Below are positions 44,006 to 52,870 of a stretch of 64,000 bases of DNA, in pieces. Numbering within the stretch: the stretch's first letter is position 1; each line of letters begins with the position of its first letter. Source of the DNA: Fontibacillus puldeungensis (GTDB lineage: Bacteria; Bacillota; Bacilli; Paenibacillales; Paenibacillaceae); assembly GCF_042678945.1 (NCBI RefSeq), contig NZ_JBHTLM010000010.1, forward strand, positions 62,001 through 126,000. Reading direction: 5' to 3'. The translations under genes and the position numbers were made by a program. Under the pieces are notes generated by a model that saw only the letters and a list, made by a program, of their open reading frames with translations, ran no database searches and had not been told where the DNA came from.

Positions 44006-44893
44006 ATGTTAACCGTTCAGGATTTAACGAAACGTTTTTCAAATGGGAAGGGCATTTTTGACGTGACCTTTTCGGTCCATAAAGGCGAGGTATTTGGCTT
44101 CCTGGGTCCTAACGGAGCCGGTAAGTCCACGACGATTCGCCACATCATGGGGTTTATGAAGCCGGATAAGGGAGTTGTGAAGGTAAACGGACTGGACACC
44201 TGGAAAGAACAAGGCGCAGTTCAGAAATATATCGGGTATCTGCCTGGAGAAATATCTTTTATCGATGGGATGACGGGTAAATCGTTTCTCGAATTCATGG
44301 GGAATATGCAGGGGATGAAGGATACGTCCAAACGGACCCAGCTTATCGAGCGCCTGCAATTTGATGTGAACACGCCGATCCGCAAAATGTCCAAAGGGAT
44401 GAAGCAAAAGGTCGGCATTGTCGCCGCACTGATGCATGATCCGGAGGTGATTATTCTGGATGAGCCGACATCCGGGCTGGACCCGCTGATGCAGCGGATC
44501 TTCATCGATATCGTACTGGAGGAGAAGGCGCGCGGCAAAACTTTCCTCATGTCCTCACACAGTTTTCCGGAAATTGAGCGTACCTGCGATCGGGCGGCCA
44601 TCATTAAGGATGGTAAAATCATTACCGTGAAGGATATCCATGAGCTGCAGTCGATGCAGCGAAAGCTGTTCCAGGTTGTTTTTGAAAATGAATCTGATGC
44701 TAGTGCTTTCCTGGCCTCGGGTCTGCCGATCGAATCGCATGACGCACACCGTGTGATCGTCGCTGTTCAGGGCAACTACAATGCATTCATCACTGAAACG
44801 GCAAAATACAACGTCCGCAGCATCGATGTGTTTACCCAAAACTTGGAGGATATCTTCATGAATTACTATGACCGAAAGGAGAATCTGCAATGA
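44006..44893 (+). CDS. ABC-2-type exporter ATPase
   Basis: The 295-residue ATPase has Walker A GPNGAGKST (about 37-45), signature MSKGMKQKVGI, Walker B VIILDEPTSGLDP and H-loop SSHSF. The C-terminal extension of about 80 residues is typical of drug or peptide exporters of the CcmA/BcrA type. It overlaps the permease gene by 4 nt. The substrate is unknown. Confidence 0.9.
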   Translation: MLTVQDLTKRFSNGKGIFDVTFSVHKGEVFGFLGPNGAGKSTTIRHIMGFMKPDKGVVKVNGLDTWKEQGAVQKYIGYLPGEISFIDGMTGKSFLEFMGNMQGMKDTSKRTQLIERLQFDVNTPIRKMSKGMKQKVGIVAALMHDPEVIILDEPTSGLDPLMQRIFIDIVLEEKARGKTFLMSSHSFPEIERTCDRAAIIKDGKIITVKDIHELQSMQRKLFQVVFENESDASAFLASGLPIESHDAHRVIVAVQGNYNAFITETAKYNVRSIDVFTQNLEDIFMNYYDRKENLQ

Positions 44894-45702
44894 ACTTCTC
44901 CCTTTATAAACAGATGATGAAGGTCAATTTAAAAGGAATTATGAACTATGCCTTCGGCTCGGCATTTTATATTTTGCTTATGTTTTGGCTGTACCCCTCC
45001 ATCGCGGGAAATACGGATGCCATCAATGAAATGATTAAGGCGATGCCGGAAGGGGTAGGAAACGCTTTTGGTTTGCAGGGCGGCTTCAGTACTGCCGATT
45101 CGTTCATTTCCGGGGAGTATTACGAGCTGATTCTCGTGATCATCCTCTCCATCTTCTGTGTCGCCGTATCGACGCATCTCATGGCGAAGTTAGTAGACCA
45201 GGGCTCCATGGCCTACTTGTTATCCACCCCCACCACACGGGGGAAAATCGCCTTTACACAAGCCAGCGTTCTAGTGACCGGGCTGTTTACGATCATGGCT
45301 GTTACTACAGCGGCCGGCTTCATCGGAAACGCCTGGTTTCTGAAAGGAAAAGTTGCGTTGAATGAGGCCAAATTTTTAGAAATCAATCTGATGGCGTTTC
45401 TGCTGTTTTTCGCTGTCAGCGGCATTTCGTTCCTGGTTTCCGCGGCTTTGAACGATGAGAAGCAAGCGGTTGGCCTTTCCGGCGCGTTGACCTTCGGATT
45501 TTTCACCTTAAACCTGCTGGGTAAAATCAGCGACAAAATCGAGTGGATGCGAAACATCTCCATCTTCTCCTTGTACCGTCCTAACGAGATCGTAAGCGCT
45601 AATGCTAGCTGGGGCCTACCCGCCGTCCTATTAACGCTCATCGGCTTAGCCACCTTTGCAATCGGCATCCAGCTATTTCGCAAACGGGATCTTCCTTTGT
45701 AA
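44890..45702 (+). CDS. ABC-2-type exporter permease
   Basis: The 270-residue membrane protein has about six hydrophobic segments and an extracellular loop containing EMIKAMPEGVGNAFGLQGGFSTADSFISGEYYEL, an arrangement common in ABC-2 permeases with a TetR-controlled ATPase. It works as a dimer with the adjacent ATPase. Confidence 0.87.
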   Translation: MNFSLYKQMMKVNLKGIMNYAFGSAFYILLMFWLYPSIAGNTDAINEMIKAMPEGVGNAFGLQGGFSTADSFISGEYYELILVIILSIFCVAVSTHLMAKLVDQGSMAYLLSTPTTRGKIAFTQASVLVTGLFTIMAVTTAAGFIGNAWFLKGKVALNEAKFLEINLMAFLLFFAVSGISFLVSAALNDEKQAVGLSGALTFGFFTLNLLGKISDKIEWMRNISIFSLYRPNEIVSANASWGLPAVLLTLIGLATFAIGIQLFRKRDLPL

Positions 45703-45764
45703 AGAGGTGCATAGGGTGGTATGCCGCCCATGATGTAAGCCTGTACCCGCAAGATTAAGTTGAG

Positions 45765-45949
45765 TAGATGTATAAAGTGCAGCTATTTTCAGCCCTTTCG
45801 CCCCATTTGTAGGTTTAGTTGTGAAACATGCATCTAAAATAGGGGTGAATGCAGACTGTTGCCTACTTTCGGCGTTATAAATGTACTTTTTACATCTACT
45901 TGGTAGAAAAAAAGTTATTCGTTCCAATTAGATGTACAAAGTGCAACTA
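45765..45949. repeat. Phased 21-mer array, family 1, copy 5
   Basis: Units start at 45765, 45816, 45878 and 45929 (steps 51, 62, 51), all fitting TAnnTG-N9-CAnnTA. Unit B is in the opposite sense to unit B of copies 1-4. Convergent gap between the two ABC exporter operons. Confidence 0.85.
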
Positions 45950-46021
45950 CTGCACCGCCAGCAAAAGGTTGGACTCTAGCCAGTGTTACTGGGTCCTAGA
46001 AATTCCCCACTAACCCCAAAT

Positions 46022-46056
46022 AAAGCCCTGTTCGCAATGAACAGGGCTTTATCATT
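46022..46056. terminator. Bidirectional terminator
   Basis: AAAGCCCTGTTC pairs perfectly with GAACAGGGCTTT around a 5-nt loop. It serves the minus-strand ABC operon. Confidence 0.8.
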
Positions 46057-46072
46057 AGGCTATTCTGACGGA

Positions 46073-46774
46073 TCAAACGGTCACTAGCTCCGGCTTTTTC
46101 GCCGCAGGCGTCAGTTTTCCATCCTCCATCCGGTACACCTTGTCGCAGTATTGGAGCATGCGCTCGTCATGGGTAACCATGATGCCGGCTTTATTTTTCG
46201 CCTTCACCTCTTTAGCAATCAGCTGTACGACCTCGTGCGCTCTTTGGGTATCCAGGCTGGCCGTGGGCTCGTCCGCCAAAATGACCGAAGGATTGTTCAT
46301 GAAGGCGCGGGCGATCGCCGTGCGCTGACGTTCCCCGCCGGACAGCTGATCTGGATAATTTTTCAGCTTGTTCCCAAGACCCAGGTCTTCAAGTAATTCC
46401 CTGGCGTATTTTTTATCGCTTGCGGTTACTTTTCCGCTCATTCTTTTTACAACCAGCAGTTGGTCAAGCACATTCAAGTAAGGCACCAGGTTGGAGGTTT
46501 GAAGAATAAACCCGATTTCCTTCAGCCGAATACTTGATAAAGCGTGTGGTTTTAGCTTAGTCAGATCCTGACTGTTTAACCTCACTTCCCCTTCCGACGC
46601 TTGAAGCAAAGCCCCAGCAATCGATAGAAACGTACTTTTGCCTGATCCGGAAGGACCGATGACCGCAATAAACTCACCCTGCTCAACGGTAAGAGATATC
46701 TTGTTCAGAGCCGTGATTTGGCTCACGCCTTCCTGATAATATTTAGAAACATCACGAAGCTGAATTCTTGACAT
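46073..46774 (-). CDS. MacB/LolD-type ABC ATPase
   Basis: The 233-residue ATPase has Walker A GPSGSGKST, Q-loop GFILQTSNLVP, signature LSGGERQRTAIARA, Walker B VILADEPTASLD and H-loop THD. It belongs to the MacB/LolD/HrtA group that works with FtsX-type permeases in export of peptides, heme or lipoproteins rather than import. It starts where the permease gene ends (one shared base). Confidence 0.9.
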   Translation of the reverse strand: MSRIQLRDVSKYYQEGVSQITALNKISLTVEQGEFIAVIGPSGSGKSTFLSIAGALLQASEGEVRLNSQDLTKLKPHALSSIRLKEIGFILQTSNLVPYLNVLDQLLVVKRMSGKVTASDKKYARELLEDLGLGNKLKNYPDQLSGGERQRTAIARAFMNNPSVILADEPTASLDTQRAHEVVQLIAKEVKAKNKAGIMVTHDERMLQYCDKVYRMEDGKLTPAAKKPELVTV

Positions 46775-47895
46775 TATTCAACCCTCCCAATCGCTTGCAA
46801 TGGATCAATTTTTGTAATTTTTCGAACTGACATTAAAGAGCTAATAACAGATATGGCAAGCAGTACTAGCGCATAAACAACAACCAGCTTTGGATCCAGC
46901 GCAAACGGCATACCTTCCGGCAAAATCAATGCCGTGCCATAAGTTAATAGGATACCGATGGCAATACTGACCAAGGACAAAAGGAACACTTGAGATACGA
47001 TGGCTTTGCCAAGGAAACCGTTGCTTGAGCCGATCGCCTTCATGATTCCGAATTGATTCGATTTTTGGAGCGTCAGCACATAGAAAAATACGCCAAGCAC
47101 GAACGCAGAAATAGCCAGCAGGAAGACGAGCATCATCATAATGGTACCGTTCTCTTCCTTATATCCGGGCAGTCCCTTTACCGCTTCCGCCTTCGTTGCA
47201 ACCTCAATTTTTGAAATGGCGCTTTCTATGGAGGATGCGCTGATATCTTTGCCCTGCAGCATAACAGCATTCACCGGATCTTTGATCCCTTGATCGGACC
47301 CTGGTGCAGCAAAGTGTATGGTGCGCCATTTGCTCATATCTGCAAAAACGACCGGTACGTGATTGTATGTTTCGTTGTGGACAAAACCGGCGATCTTCAT
47401 CTGCTCCGGCGAACCTTCCAGCGTTAGTGTGTCGCCGAGCTTGTAGCCCTTATCCTTTAACGTGTCATTGACGATGACTTCATCCGGTTTATCTGCACTT
47501 AGCGGATTTCCCTCTACAATTTTCGGTTCCAAAAAGCTGCCCGGCTCGATCCCCAAAATAGTAATGTCGACCTTCTCATCATCCGCGGAAGCCGCCTCCT
47601 TAAGGATGGTCGCTATCGAGCCGCCCATCGGGGCTGCAGCGGTGACACCCTGCTGCTGCTCCAGCTCCTTCACTAGCGATTCGCTAAGCATCGACCGGCT
47701 CATGGAAGCTCTGGAGCCCTTCTCAAAAGTGACGAAATCAGCTTTCATATTTTTGAAGGAAGCCGCGCTTAGCGTGGACAGGCCATTGCCTAGTCCGGAC
47801 AAAATAAATACGAGCCATGCAATAAGAACGGTAATGATCCCGATCATCAGAAAACGAAATTTACCATGCTTTAGTTCTTTTAATGCAAGAAACAA
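46774..47895 (-). CDS. FtsX-type ABC permease
   Basis: The 373-residue permease has one N-terminal transmembrane helix (about 17-38), a large extracytoplasmic domain (about 40-255) and three C-terminal helices, the MacB/FtsX layout. It resembles HrtB or DevC-type exporters. The start is TTG, 9 nt after GAGGAG. Two TAGTCA-N4-TGACTA palindromes lie upstream, so the operon is probably under a TetR-like repressor that is not encoded next to it. Confidence 0.87.
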   Translation of the reverse strand: MFLALKELKHGKFRFLMIGIITVLIAWLVFILSGLGNGLSTLSAASFKNMKADFVTFEKGSRASMSRSMLSESLVKELEQQQGVTAAAPMGGSIATILKEAASADDEKVDITILGIEPGSFLEPKIVEGNPLSADKPDEVIVNDTLKDKGYKLGDTLTLEGSPEQMKIAGFVHNETYNHVPVVFADMSKWRTIHFAAPGSDQGIKDPVNAVMLQGKDISASSIESAISKIEVATKAEAVKGLPGYKEENGTIMMMLVFLLAISAFVLGVFFYVLTLQKSNQFGIMKAIGSSNGFLGKAIVSQVFLLSLVSIAIGILLTYGTALILPEGMPFALDPKLVVVYALVLLAISVISSLMSVRKITKIDPLQAIGRVE

Positions 47896-47932
47896 GGCGA
47901 TTCACTCCTCTACGAGTTACATAAATGTTAAA

Positions 47933-47948
47933 TAGTCACGTCTGACTA
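47933..47948. promoter_or_regulatory. Operator-like palindrome, site 1
   Basis: TAGTCA-CGTC-TGACTA: 6-bp arms with a 4-bp centre, 38 bp upstream of the FtsX-type gene. It has the same arms as the site 46 bp away. Confidence 0.65.
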
Positions 47949-47978
47949 ATGAGAAAAATATACACCACTTTTTTCATA

Positions 47979-47994
47979 TAGTCAAATATGACTA
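47979..47994. promoter_or_regulatory. Operator-like palindrome, site 2
   Basis: TAGTCA-AATA-TGACTA, 46 bp centre-to-centre from site 1, followed by TTCTCAT that mirrors the ATGAGAA after site 1. No regulator gene is adjacent. Confidence 0.65.
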
Positions 47995-48121
47995 TTCTCA
48001 TTATGACTAGGTGATTAAAGTAAAAGCTCTCCCTACGCAGGTAACCAAATTATGGCTTCGCCTTTTCCTCAGGTTGGACTTTCAACAACTGGATTATGCA
48101 TTCTGCTAGGCACGCATAATA

Positions 48122-48195
48122 GAAAAGACGAGAAAAGGTACACCCCGGCAATAACACCGAATTAATGCGGCTGTACGTGTTATTCTCGCCTTTTC
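48122..48195. other. Long-loop inverted repeat in a divergent gap
   Basis: GAAAAGACGAGAA (48122-48134) and TTCTCGCCTTTTC (48183-48195) are complementary at 12 of 13 positions. It sits between the FtsX-operon operators and the secreted-protein gene. There is no T run, so its role is unclear. The rest of 47995-48350 is AT-rich promoter-like sequence. Confidence 0.4.
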
Positions 48196-48350
48196 CTATG
48201 ATCCATACTGACACGGTAATATGTTCATATAACATAGTCTTAGTGACAAGGATGTGGTATTTTTTTCCTTTACATATATAGTAATTTAATTTATTATATG
48301 GTATTAATATAATCTGGTGTAATATAATATATTTCAAGGAGGATTTATCT

Positions 48351-48767
48351 ATGAAAGGTCGTTTTAAAGCATTGCTTCTGGCACCAATCATGCTATTTTC
48401 GATTACTGGCTCAGCCTTTGCAGAAGATGCGATAATTTCCAACAACGGCGAAAGAATGCCTTTAAGTGCTAATGTCCGCATTTCTGAGGGCTTAAAAAAT
48501 TCTGCACCGCCAGTTATCTTACCAAATCAATTGACTGTTGTTTCTGAGAACATAGGGATTTTAAATTTACAAAAAAACATTACAGTTTCAAGAGACTTCG
48601 CTGCAAATGAGACTATTCCCTCATCAATTATCTATTCTGAGGACAACGGATCTCAAGGCAGATGGGGAGGAACTCTATCAAGAACAAACGATCCTGCGCC
48701 TGTACCACTTGCAGGCGGGGGACTTAGAGTTTATTACAAAGGTACCGTTTATAAGGATATAAACTAA
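48351..48767 (+). CDS. Small secreted protein, function unknown
   Basis: The 138-residue product has a clear signal peptide (KALLLAPIMLFSITGSAFA, cleavage near residue 24). The mature part of about 114 residues has no cysteines or known motif; it ends with a Gly-rich segment LAGGGLRVYYKGTVYKDI. AAGGAGG about 8 nt before the ATG and a terminator just after the stop support it. Base composition is more AT-rich than the neighbours, which may indicate recent acquisition. Confidence 0.7.
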   Translation: MKGRFKALLLAPIMLFSITGSAFAEDAIISNNGERMPLSANVRISEGLKNSAPPVILPNQLTVVSENIGILNLQKNITVSRDFAANETIPSSIIYSEDNGSQGRWGGTLSRTNDPAPVPLAGGGLRVYYKGTVYKDIN

Positions 48768-48770
48768 AAA

Positions 48771-48830
48771 AATCTGCTCATACGCTTCGGCTTGCTTTCA
48801 GGCAGGTTGCGAAGCAGATTCTTGTCTTTC
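48771..48830 (+). terminator. Terminator of the secreted-protein gene
   Basis: AATCTGCT...GCTTCG pairs with CGAAGCAGATT around a GC-rich inner loop, followed by a T-rich tail. Confidence 0.6.
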
Positions 48831-48865
48831 ACCAAATGGATAATGCGTTCTTCTAAAACACGTAA

Positions 48866-48910
48866 AACAAAGAGGCTGCCTCAAAAGTAGTGACTCGAGA
48901 CAGCCTCTAT
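48866..48910 (-). terminator. Terminator of the PadR-family gene
   Basis: On the minus strand AGAGGCTGTCTC pairs with GAGGCAGCCTCT, followed by TTGTTTT. It lies 65 nt after the PadR stop. Confidence 0.7.
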
Positions 48911-48974
48911 TCGATATGGTGACCATTGATAGCGGACATACAGCTCGAAGGCCTCTATTCTCCATTTTCTTCGC

Positions 48975-49496
48975 TTACGAATGATTGAAAAAATCCGACT
49001 CCACCGTTTGCTCCAGGAAAGCGATCTCTGCCTCAAGCATCGTGATTTTATGCTTAATGGCCAGATTCACTCCCGTTACATTACCGTGCGAAGGCGTTTG
49101 CTGCAGCTCAGCAAGCATTTTCTTATCTTTATCCAGCTTCTGGCGCAAGGCAGATCGCGCCTGGTCCCCCGGAAGATGATTAATGAACATAAGCCCGATA
49201 TCCCCGCGATAATTGACGGTCTCGGCAGAGGACAGGTTATTGATCAGTAATTTATAAAAATACTGTTTTCCCTGTTCGTTGATCGAATACACCTTTCGCG
49301 GCGGCCTGTTCCCTTCTTGCTCCGTCTGGACTTCGATATACCCTTGCTGGCTAAGTTTATCTAATGTCGCATACGCGGTCGGCTTCTTCATATCTGTAAC
49401 CGTGCTTAGATTTCTCTCGATAAATTCGTTGATTTGATAGCCATGCTGGCTTTGCGCCATCAGCAAACCGAGCAAAATGAGCGATCGATGCTCCAT
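48975..49496 (-). CDS. PadR-family regulator (larger type)
   Basis: The 173-residue protein has an N-terminal winged helix (LLGLLMAQSQHGYQINEFIERN...AYATLDKLSQQGYIEV, then RKVYSINEQGKQYF) and a C-terminal helical dimerisation region of about 70 residues. It resembles PadR proteins of the Vir-type C-terminal class. The target is unknown; no divergent partner is adjacent, so it may act on the secreted-protein gene or elsewhere. It is monocistronic. Confidence 0.85.
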   Translation of the reverse strand: MEHRSLILLGLLMAQSQHGYQINEFIERNLSTVTDMKKPTAYATLDKLSQQGYIEVQTEQEGNRPPRKVYSINEQGKQYFYKLLINNLSSAETVNYRGDIGLMFINHLPGDQARSALRQKLDKDKKMLAELQQTPSHGNVTGVNLAIKHKITMLEAEIAFLEQTVESDFFNHS

Positions 49497-49589
49497 ACCT
49501 ACAGGCCTCCTTTCTGAACTTCATTATAGCGAATCAAGATATAGAGCGCCAGCAGAAACAGCTACTCCTGGAATACGGACTGGCATACA

Positions 49590-50612
49590 CTATTTCGCAG
49601 ATTGCTTACGAATGCCCGCTTTACGAAACCCTTGATAAGCGTCTACAACCGCCCCAATCAGAAAAGCAATGACCACCACCCAAAAGAACGAATAGGATGA
49701 TAGGCTGCCATCGGATAAGCTAGTCAGGCCGAAAATGTCCTCCATTTTTCTCAAAAATACCGGGGAGAACAGTTGTGGATGGCTGATCATCTCTGCTAAC
49801 AGCACTAAAGTTACGCCGTGAGTCGCCGCATTAAGCACCGCAATCGGAAAGTTCCATTTGCCGACGATCCACTTGTATACCCCTAGAGCAACGCCAAGAG
49901 CCAGGATCAACACGATAGATGGCCAATAAGAGAGCAGAACATCCTGATTAAAAACAGGGGCCGTTAGCTTTAATCCGGCTCCTCCGTTCTCATAAATCCC
50001 AAGCAGCCGGTCGGCATTAAAATATACGCAGCCGAAAATGGCCGTCCACAGCAGGCCGTAGAACACCTCTTTTTTAGGAATAACCTTTTCCTTAGGAATG
50101 TAGCGAACATTTTTCAAATCGTCCGGTGTCCATTCTTTCCGGCTGCCCTTGGCAGACGCTAGACCTCCTGAACCACTGCGCTCCAGAATAACAACCACAA
50201 GCGTGATCCAGAACACACTTTGGACTCCGGCCTCCACCATCCCCCATACGGCCTTTTCGACTAAAGCTGTGAGGTTCGTAACATTCACCGGATTTCCGGA
50301 ATAAGACAAAAGCTGGTCAGCTATCAATGATATCAAAGTAACCGCTGCGACAATCGGCAAAATGATCTTCAAGAGCTGGATGTAATAAGCATAATAGCGC
50401 GGCCCGATCAGGTACATCGGCTGATCCTTGTACTCGCTTGCGAGGACAGCCGGATCCCCCAGCTTCGTCAAAGCTTGCTTCACTTCCTCCTCCCCATAAC
50501 CATCCGGAAGCATATCCTCAATCGTCGACCGCAGTTCCAAAGCGATATCGTCTCGGCTCCGCTCCGGCAATCTTCGTACGACTTCCTCAATGTACAGCTC
50601 AATCAGATTCAT
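49590..50612 (-). CDS. HAAS-domain membrane protein
   Basis: The 340-residue protein has an N-terminal HAAS-type helical domain (about 1-65: YIEEVVRRLPERSRDDIALELRST...EEVKQALTKLGDPAVLASEY) and then about six hydrophobic segments. HAAS proteins are encoded with PadR-like regulators and appear to signal from or modulate membrane processes. The gene overlaps the PadR gene by 14 nt, confirming the pairing. The function of the membrane part is unknown. Confidence 0.85.
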   Translation of the reverse strand: MNLIELYIEEVVRRLPERSRDDIALELRSTIEDMLPDGYGEEEVKQALTKLGDPAVLASEYKDQPMYLIGPRYYAYYIQLLKIILPIVAAVTLISLIADQLLSYSGNPVNVTNLTALVEKAVWGMVEAGVQSVFWITLVVVILERSGSGGLASAKGSRKEWTPDDLKNVRYIPKEKVIPKKEVFYGLLWTAIFGCVYFNADRLLGIYENGGAGLKLTAPVFNQDVLLSYWPSIVLILALGVALGVYKWIVGKWNFPIAVLNAATHGVTLVLLAEMISHPQLFSPVFLRKMEDIFGLTSLSDGSLSSYSFFWVVVIAFLIGAVVDAYQGFRKAGIRKQSAK

Positions 50613-50946
50613 CGTTTCTCTCTCCCTTTAACAATGTGGACAGCTCCTGGGAGGTCTTCTCCCACTCCAGCTTCAACTGTTCAAAAATGTCCAGACCATA
50701 GCTGCTCAGCACGTAATACCTGCGCGGCCTGCTCTCCGACGTATCCCAGCTGCTCGTGACCAGTTCCTGCTTCTCCAGTCGGCGCAATAACGGATACAAC
50801 GTACTTTGATCTATCGTAATCCCTGATTTTTCGAGCAACTGGACCAGGGAATATCCATACTGAGGCGTTCTCAGCTGGCTCAATACCGCTAATGTCAGCG
50901 TTCCTCTCCGAAGCTCCGTAATTAAGGAATTCAGTAAAGGATTCAT
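50599..50946 (-). CDS. PadR-family regulator (short type) paired with HAAS protein
   Basis: The 115-residue PadR domain (LTLAVLSQLRTPQYGYSLVQLLEKSGITIDQSTLYPLLRRLEKQELV) is the short, single-domain class. The start at 50946 (MNPLLNSL) is set by the upstream AGAGGTGAAAGG. Upstream (50970-51012) are partly palindromic GTGT/ACAC words that could be its own operator. It is co-transcribed with the HAAS gene. Confidence 0.87.
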   Translation of the reverse strand: MNPLLNSLITELRRGTLTLAVLSQLRTPQYGYSLVQLLEKSGITIDQSTLYPLLRRLEKQELVTSSWDTSESRPRRYYVLSSYGLDIFEQLKLEWEKTSQELSTLLKGERNDESD

Positions 50947-51050
50947 CCTTTCACCTCTCTGTTGGTATACTGTGTGTCGTACACCATGCTTTATACTATG
51001 CATCATACACTATTGTTGTCACAACAGCAAATTGAATTTTCAAGTATACG

Positions 51051-51080
51051 AAAAAAAAGACAGCCGTCAGACTGTCTTCT
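51051..51080 (-). terminator. Bidirectional terminator-like hairpin
   Basis: AAGACAG (51058-51064) pairs with CTGTCTT, with an eight-T run on the minus strand. It lies about 95 nt after the M23 gene. Confidence 0.8.
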
Positions 51081-51173
51081 TCCGTTTTATGAAGGTTATA
51101 AGTGCTGAAAGCATCGTCGGTACTTGCGTTTACCGCGCTTTTTGCCCGCCGTAATTGTTCGATAAGCCTTTAC

Positions 51174-52043
51174 CTATCGGTTGGCCTCCCACCAGCGCAG
51201 ATATGGATAAGGGTCAATTGCTTTCCATGGCGCAGGGCTTGTCTGATAAATTCCAAAGTGCAGATGAGGTACGAATTTGCCGGATGTGCCTACCGGACCA
51301 TAACCGGTGCTGCCGACATAGCCGATCAGTTGGCCTTTTGTCACTTTGCTGCCTGTGCCGATGCCGCTCGCATACCCCGCAAGATGCGCATAATAAAAGG
51401 TGGTAGAATCATCGGTGCGAACGGTAAGCCGCCAGCCGCCCAGTTCACTCCAGCCATAGTTGATCACCTGACCATCTGCCGCGCTATATATTTTCGTCCA
51501 TTCCTCGGCGAAAATATCGACGCCTTCATGCGACCGCTGCGCTGAGCCGCTGGCGGCCCAATCCCGCCCTTCCCCAAAGTTGTTGACGAGCGGACTGTAC
51601 GTGCCCTTTGCTAACGGGAACAAAGCGTCTACATAACGCGACGGTTGGGTCACCGCCGCATCCGGAGTAGACTGTACCCCGGCTGGAAGCAGAATCTGCA
51701 AACCCGTCCATATGTTATTCGGATTTGATAACTGCGGATTTGCTTGAATGAGGGCGTCTAATGAGCAGTTTAATTTTTGGCTGATCAACCACAACGTTTC
51801 TTCGTTCTGGACGGTGTATGTGGTTGGTCCCGGCACCTGCAGTATTTGACCGGGATAAATAGCATCACTTGATAGCTGATTCATTGTTTTCAGTTGTGTG
51901 GTAGTGAACTGATACGCAGTTGCGATTTTCCATAGTGAATCACCTGACTTCACGGTGTAGCTAGCCGCGTGGGAAGCGCTACCAAAAAGCAGTGTGCCTG
52001 TAATCGCCACCGCAAGCCCCAGCGTCCATTTCCTTTTAATCAT
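51174..52043 (-). CDS. Secreted LysM-M23 peptidoglycan endopeptidase
   Basis: The 289-residue protein has a signal peptide (ending near ASHAAS), two LysM domains (about 28-70 and 75-118, YTVKSGDSLWKIA and YTVQNEETLWLIS) that bind peptidoglycan, and a C-terminal M23 domain. The M23 domain carries zinc ligands in RSHEGVDIFA and HLHFGI. It cleaves peptide crosslinks in the cell wall and acts outside the cell. It is monocistronic. Confidence 0.92.
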   Translation of the reverse strand: MIKRKWTLGLAVAITGTLLFGSASHAASYTVKSGDSLWKIATAYQFTTTQLKTMNQLSSDAIYPGQILQVPGPTTYTVQNEETLWLISQKLNCSLDALIQANPQLSNPNNIWTGLQILLPAGVQSTPDAAVTQPSRYVDALFPLAKGTYSPLVNNFGEGRDWAASGSAQRSHEGVDIFAEEWTKIYSAADGQVINYGWSELGGWRLTVRTDDSTTFYYAHLAGYASGIGTGSKVTKGQLIGYVGSTGYGPVGTSGKFVPHLHFGIYQTSPAPWKAIDPYPYLRWWEANR

Positions 52044-52363
52044 CGAAGTTCAACCCCTATGCTGTTTGATGATGGACTGACTCCATGGTACCTAAAAAAC
52101 AGCAAGAGTTTAAGCGGTGGATTTTGGAAATAGATTCATGTGTAAAAAAATATTGGATAAAATTTTAGATAAAATACCGGCATATGTATTTCACATGCAT
52201 AAAACAGGAAATATTGCCCACCTTAAGCAGTGAATTTCCTGCAGGGAGGGTCCCATGGATTTAGCGTGGATATGGAAATCGGCTTTGCTGGTCCGACTCA
52301 GGTCGACCCTGAATTACAATAAAAGATGAACCGGAGGAGATCCGGATGAGGAGGCAGCATGTC
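52044..52363. other. Divergent gap with a hairpin
   Basis: Promoters for the M23 and DsrE-like genes should lie here. AGGAAAT (near 52208) and ATTTCCT (near 52235) can pair around a 21-nt loop, and GCATaTG...CATGC forms a short palindrome near 52183. No gene seen. The hairpin could be part of a leader of the plus-strand gene, but no known riboswitch pattern was recognised. Confidence 0.35.
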
Positions 52364-52840
52364 ATGAGCAAAAGAATGAATCTGCTGATGTTCAGCGGAG
52401 ATTACGATAAAGCGATGGCCGGGCTGATCCTAGCCAATACCGCACGGGAGATCGATGTGGAGGTTACGATGTTCTTTGCCTTCTGGGGGCTCTTCCTCGT
52501 GCGCGATCCCGACAAAATGACACTGGATGACAAATCGTTATACGAGAAAATTATGAGCCTGATGACCCCAAAGGGACCAGAGGAGCTGCCGTTGTCCAAG
52601 ATGAATTTTAGTGGTCTCGGCAAGCTGATGCTGACAGAGATGATTGAAGACAACGAAGCGCCCAAGCTGATCCATTTCCTAAAGGGAGCGCAAAAGAAAA
52701 ACGTCAAATTTTACGGCTGCAAGCTTTCCGTAGACATTATGGGCTTTAAGCCGGAAGAGTTCATTCCGGAGCTGGAAATCGTCGACGCCAAAACATATTT
52801 GCGTGATGCGCTGGAATCCGATATTCAGCTGTTTATTTAA
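52364..52840 (+). CDS. DsrE/DsrF/DrsH-like protein
   Basis: The 158-residue protein matches the peroxiredoxin-like DsrE family: LLMFSGDYDKAMAGLILANTAREIDVEVTMFFAFWG at the N terminus and a conserved Cys in KFYGCKLSVDIMG (about residue 122). Family members bind or carry sulfur (persulfide). Only one clear cysteine is present. The start at 52364 follows AGGAGG by 9 nt; an upstream ATG at 52346 also follows GGAGGAG, so six more residues are possible. It is monocistronic. Confidence 0.82.
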   Translation: MSKRMNLLMFSGDYDKAMAGLILANTAREIDVEVTMFFAFWGLFLVRDPDKMTLDDKSLYEKIMSLMTPKGPEELPLSKMNFSGLGKLMLTEMIEDNEAPKLIHFLKGAQKKNVKFYGCKLSVDIMGFKPEEFIPELEIVDAKTYLRDALESDIQLFI

Positions 52841-52870
52841 AAATAAATCAGCTTCCAGGGGCCTCTGCCC

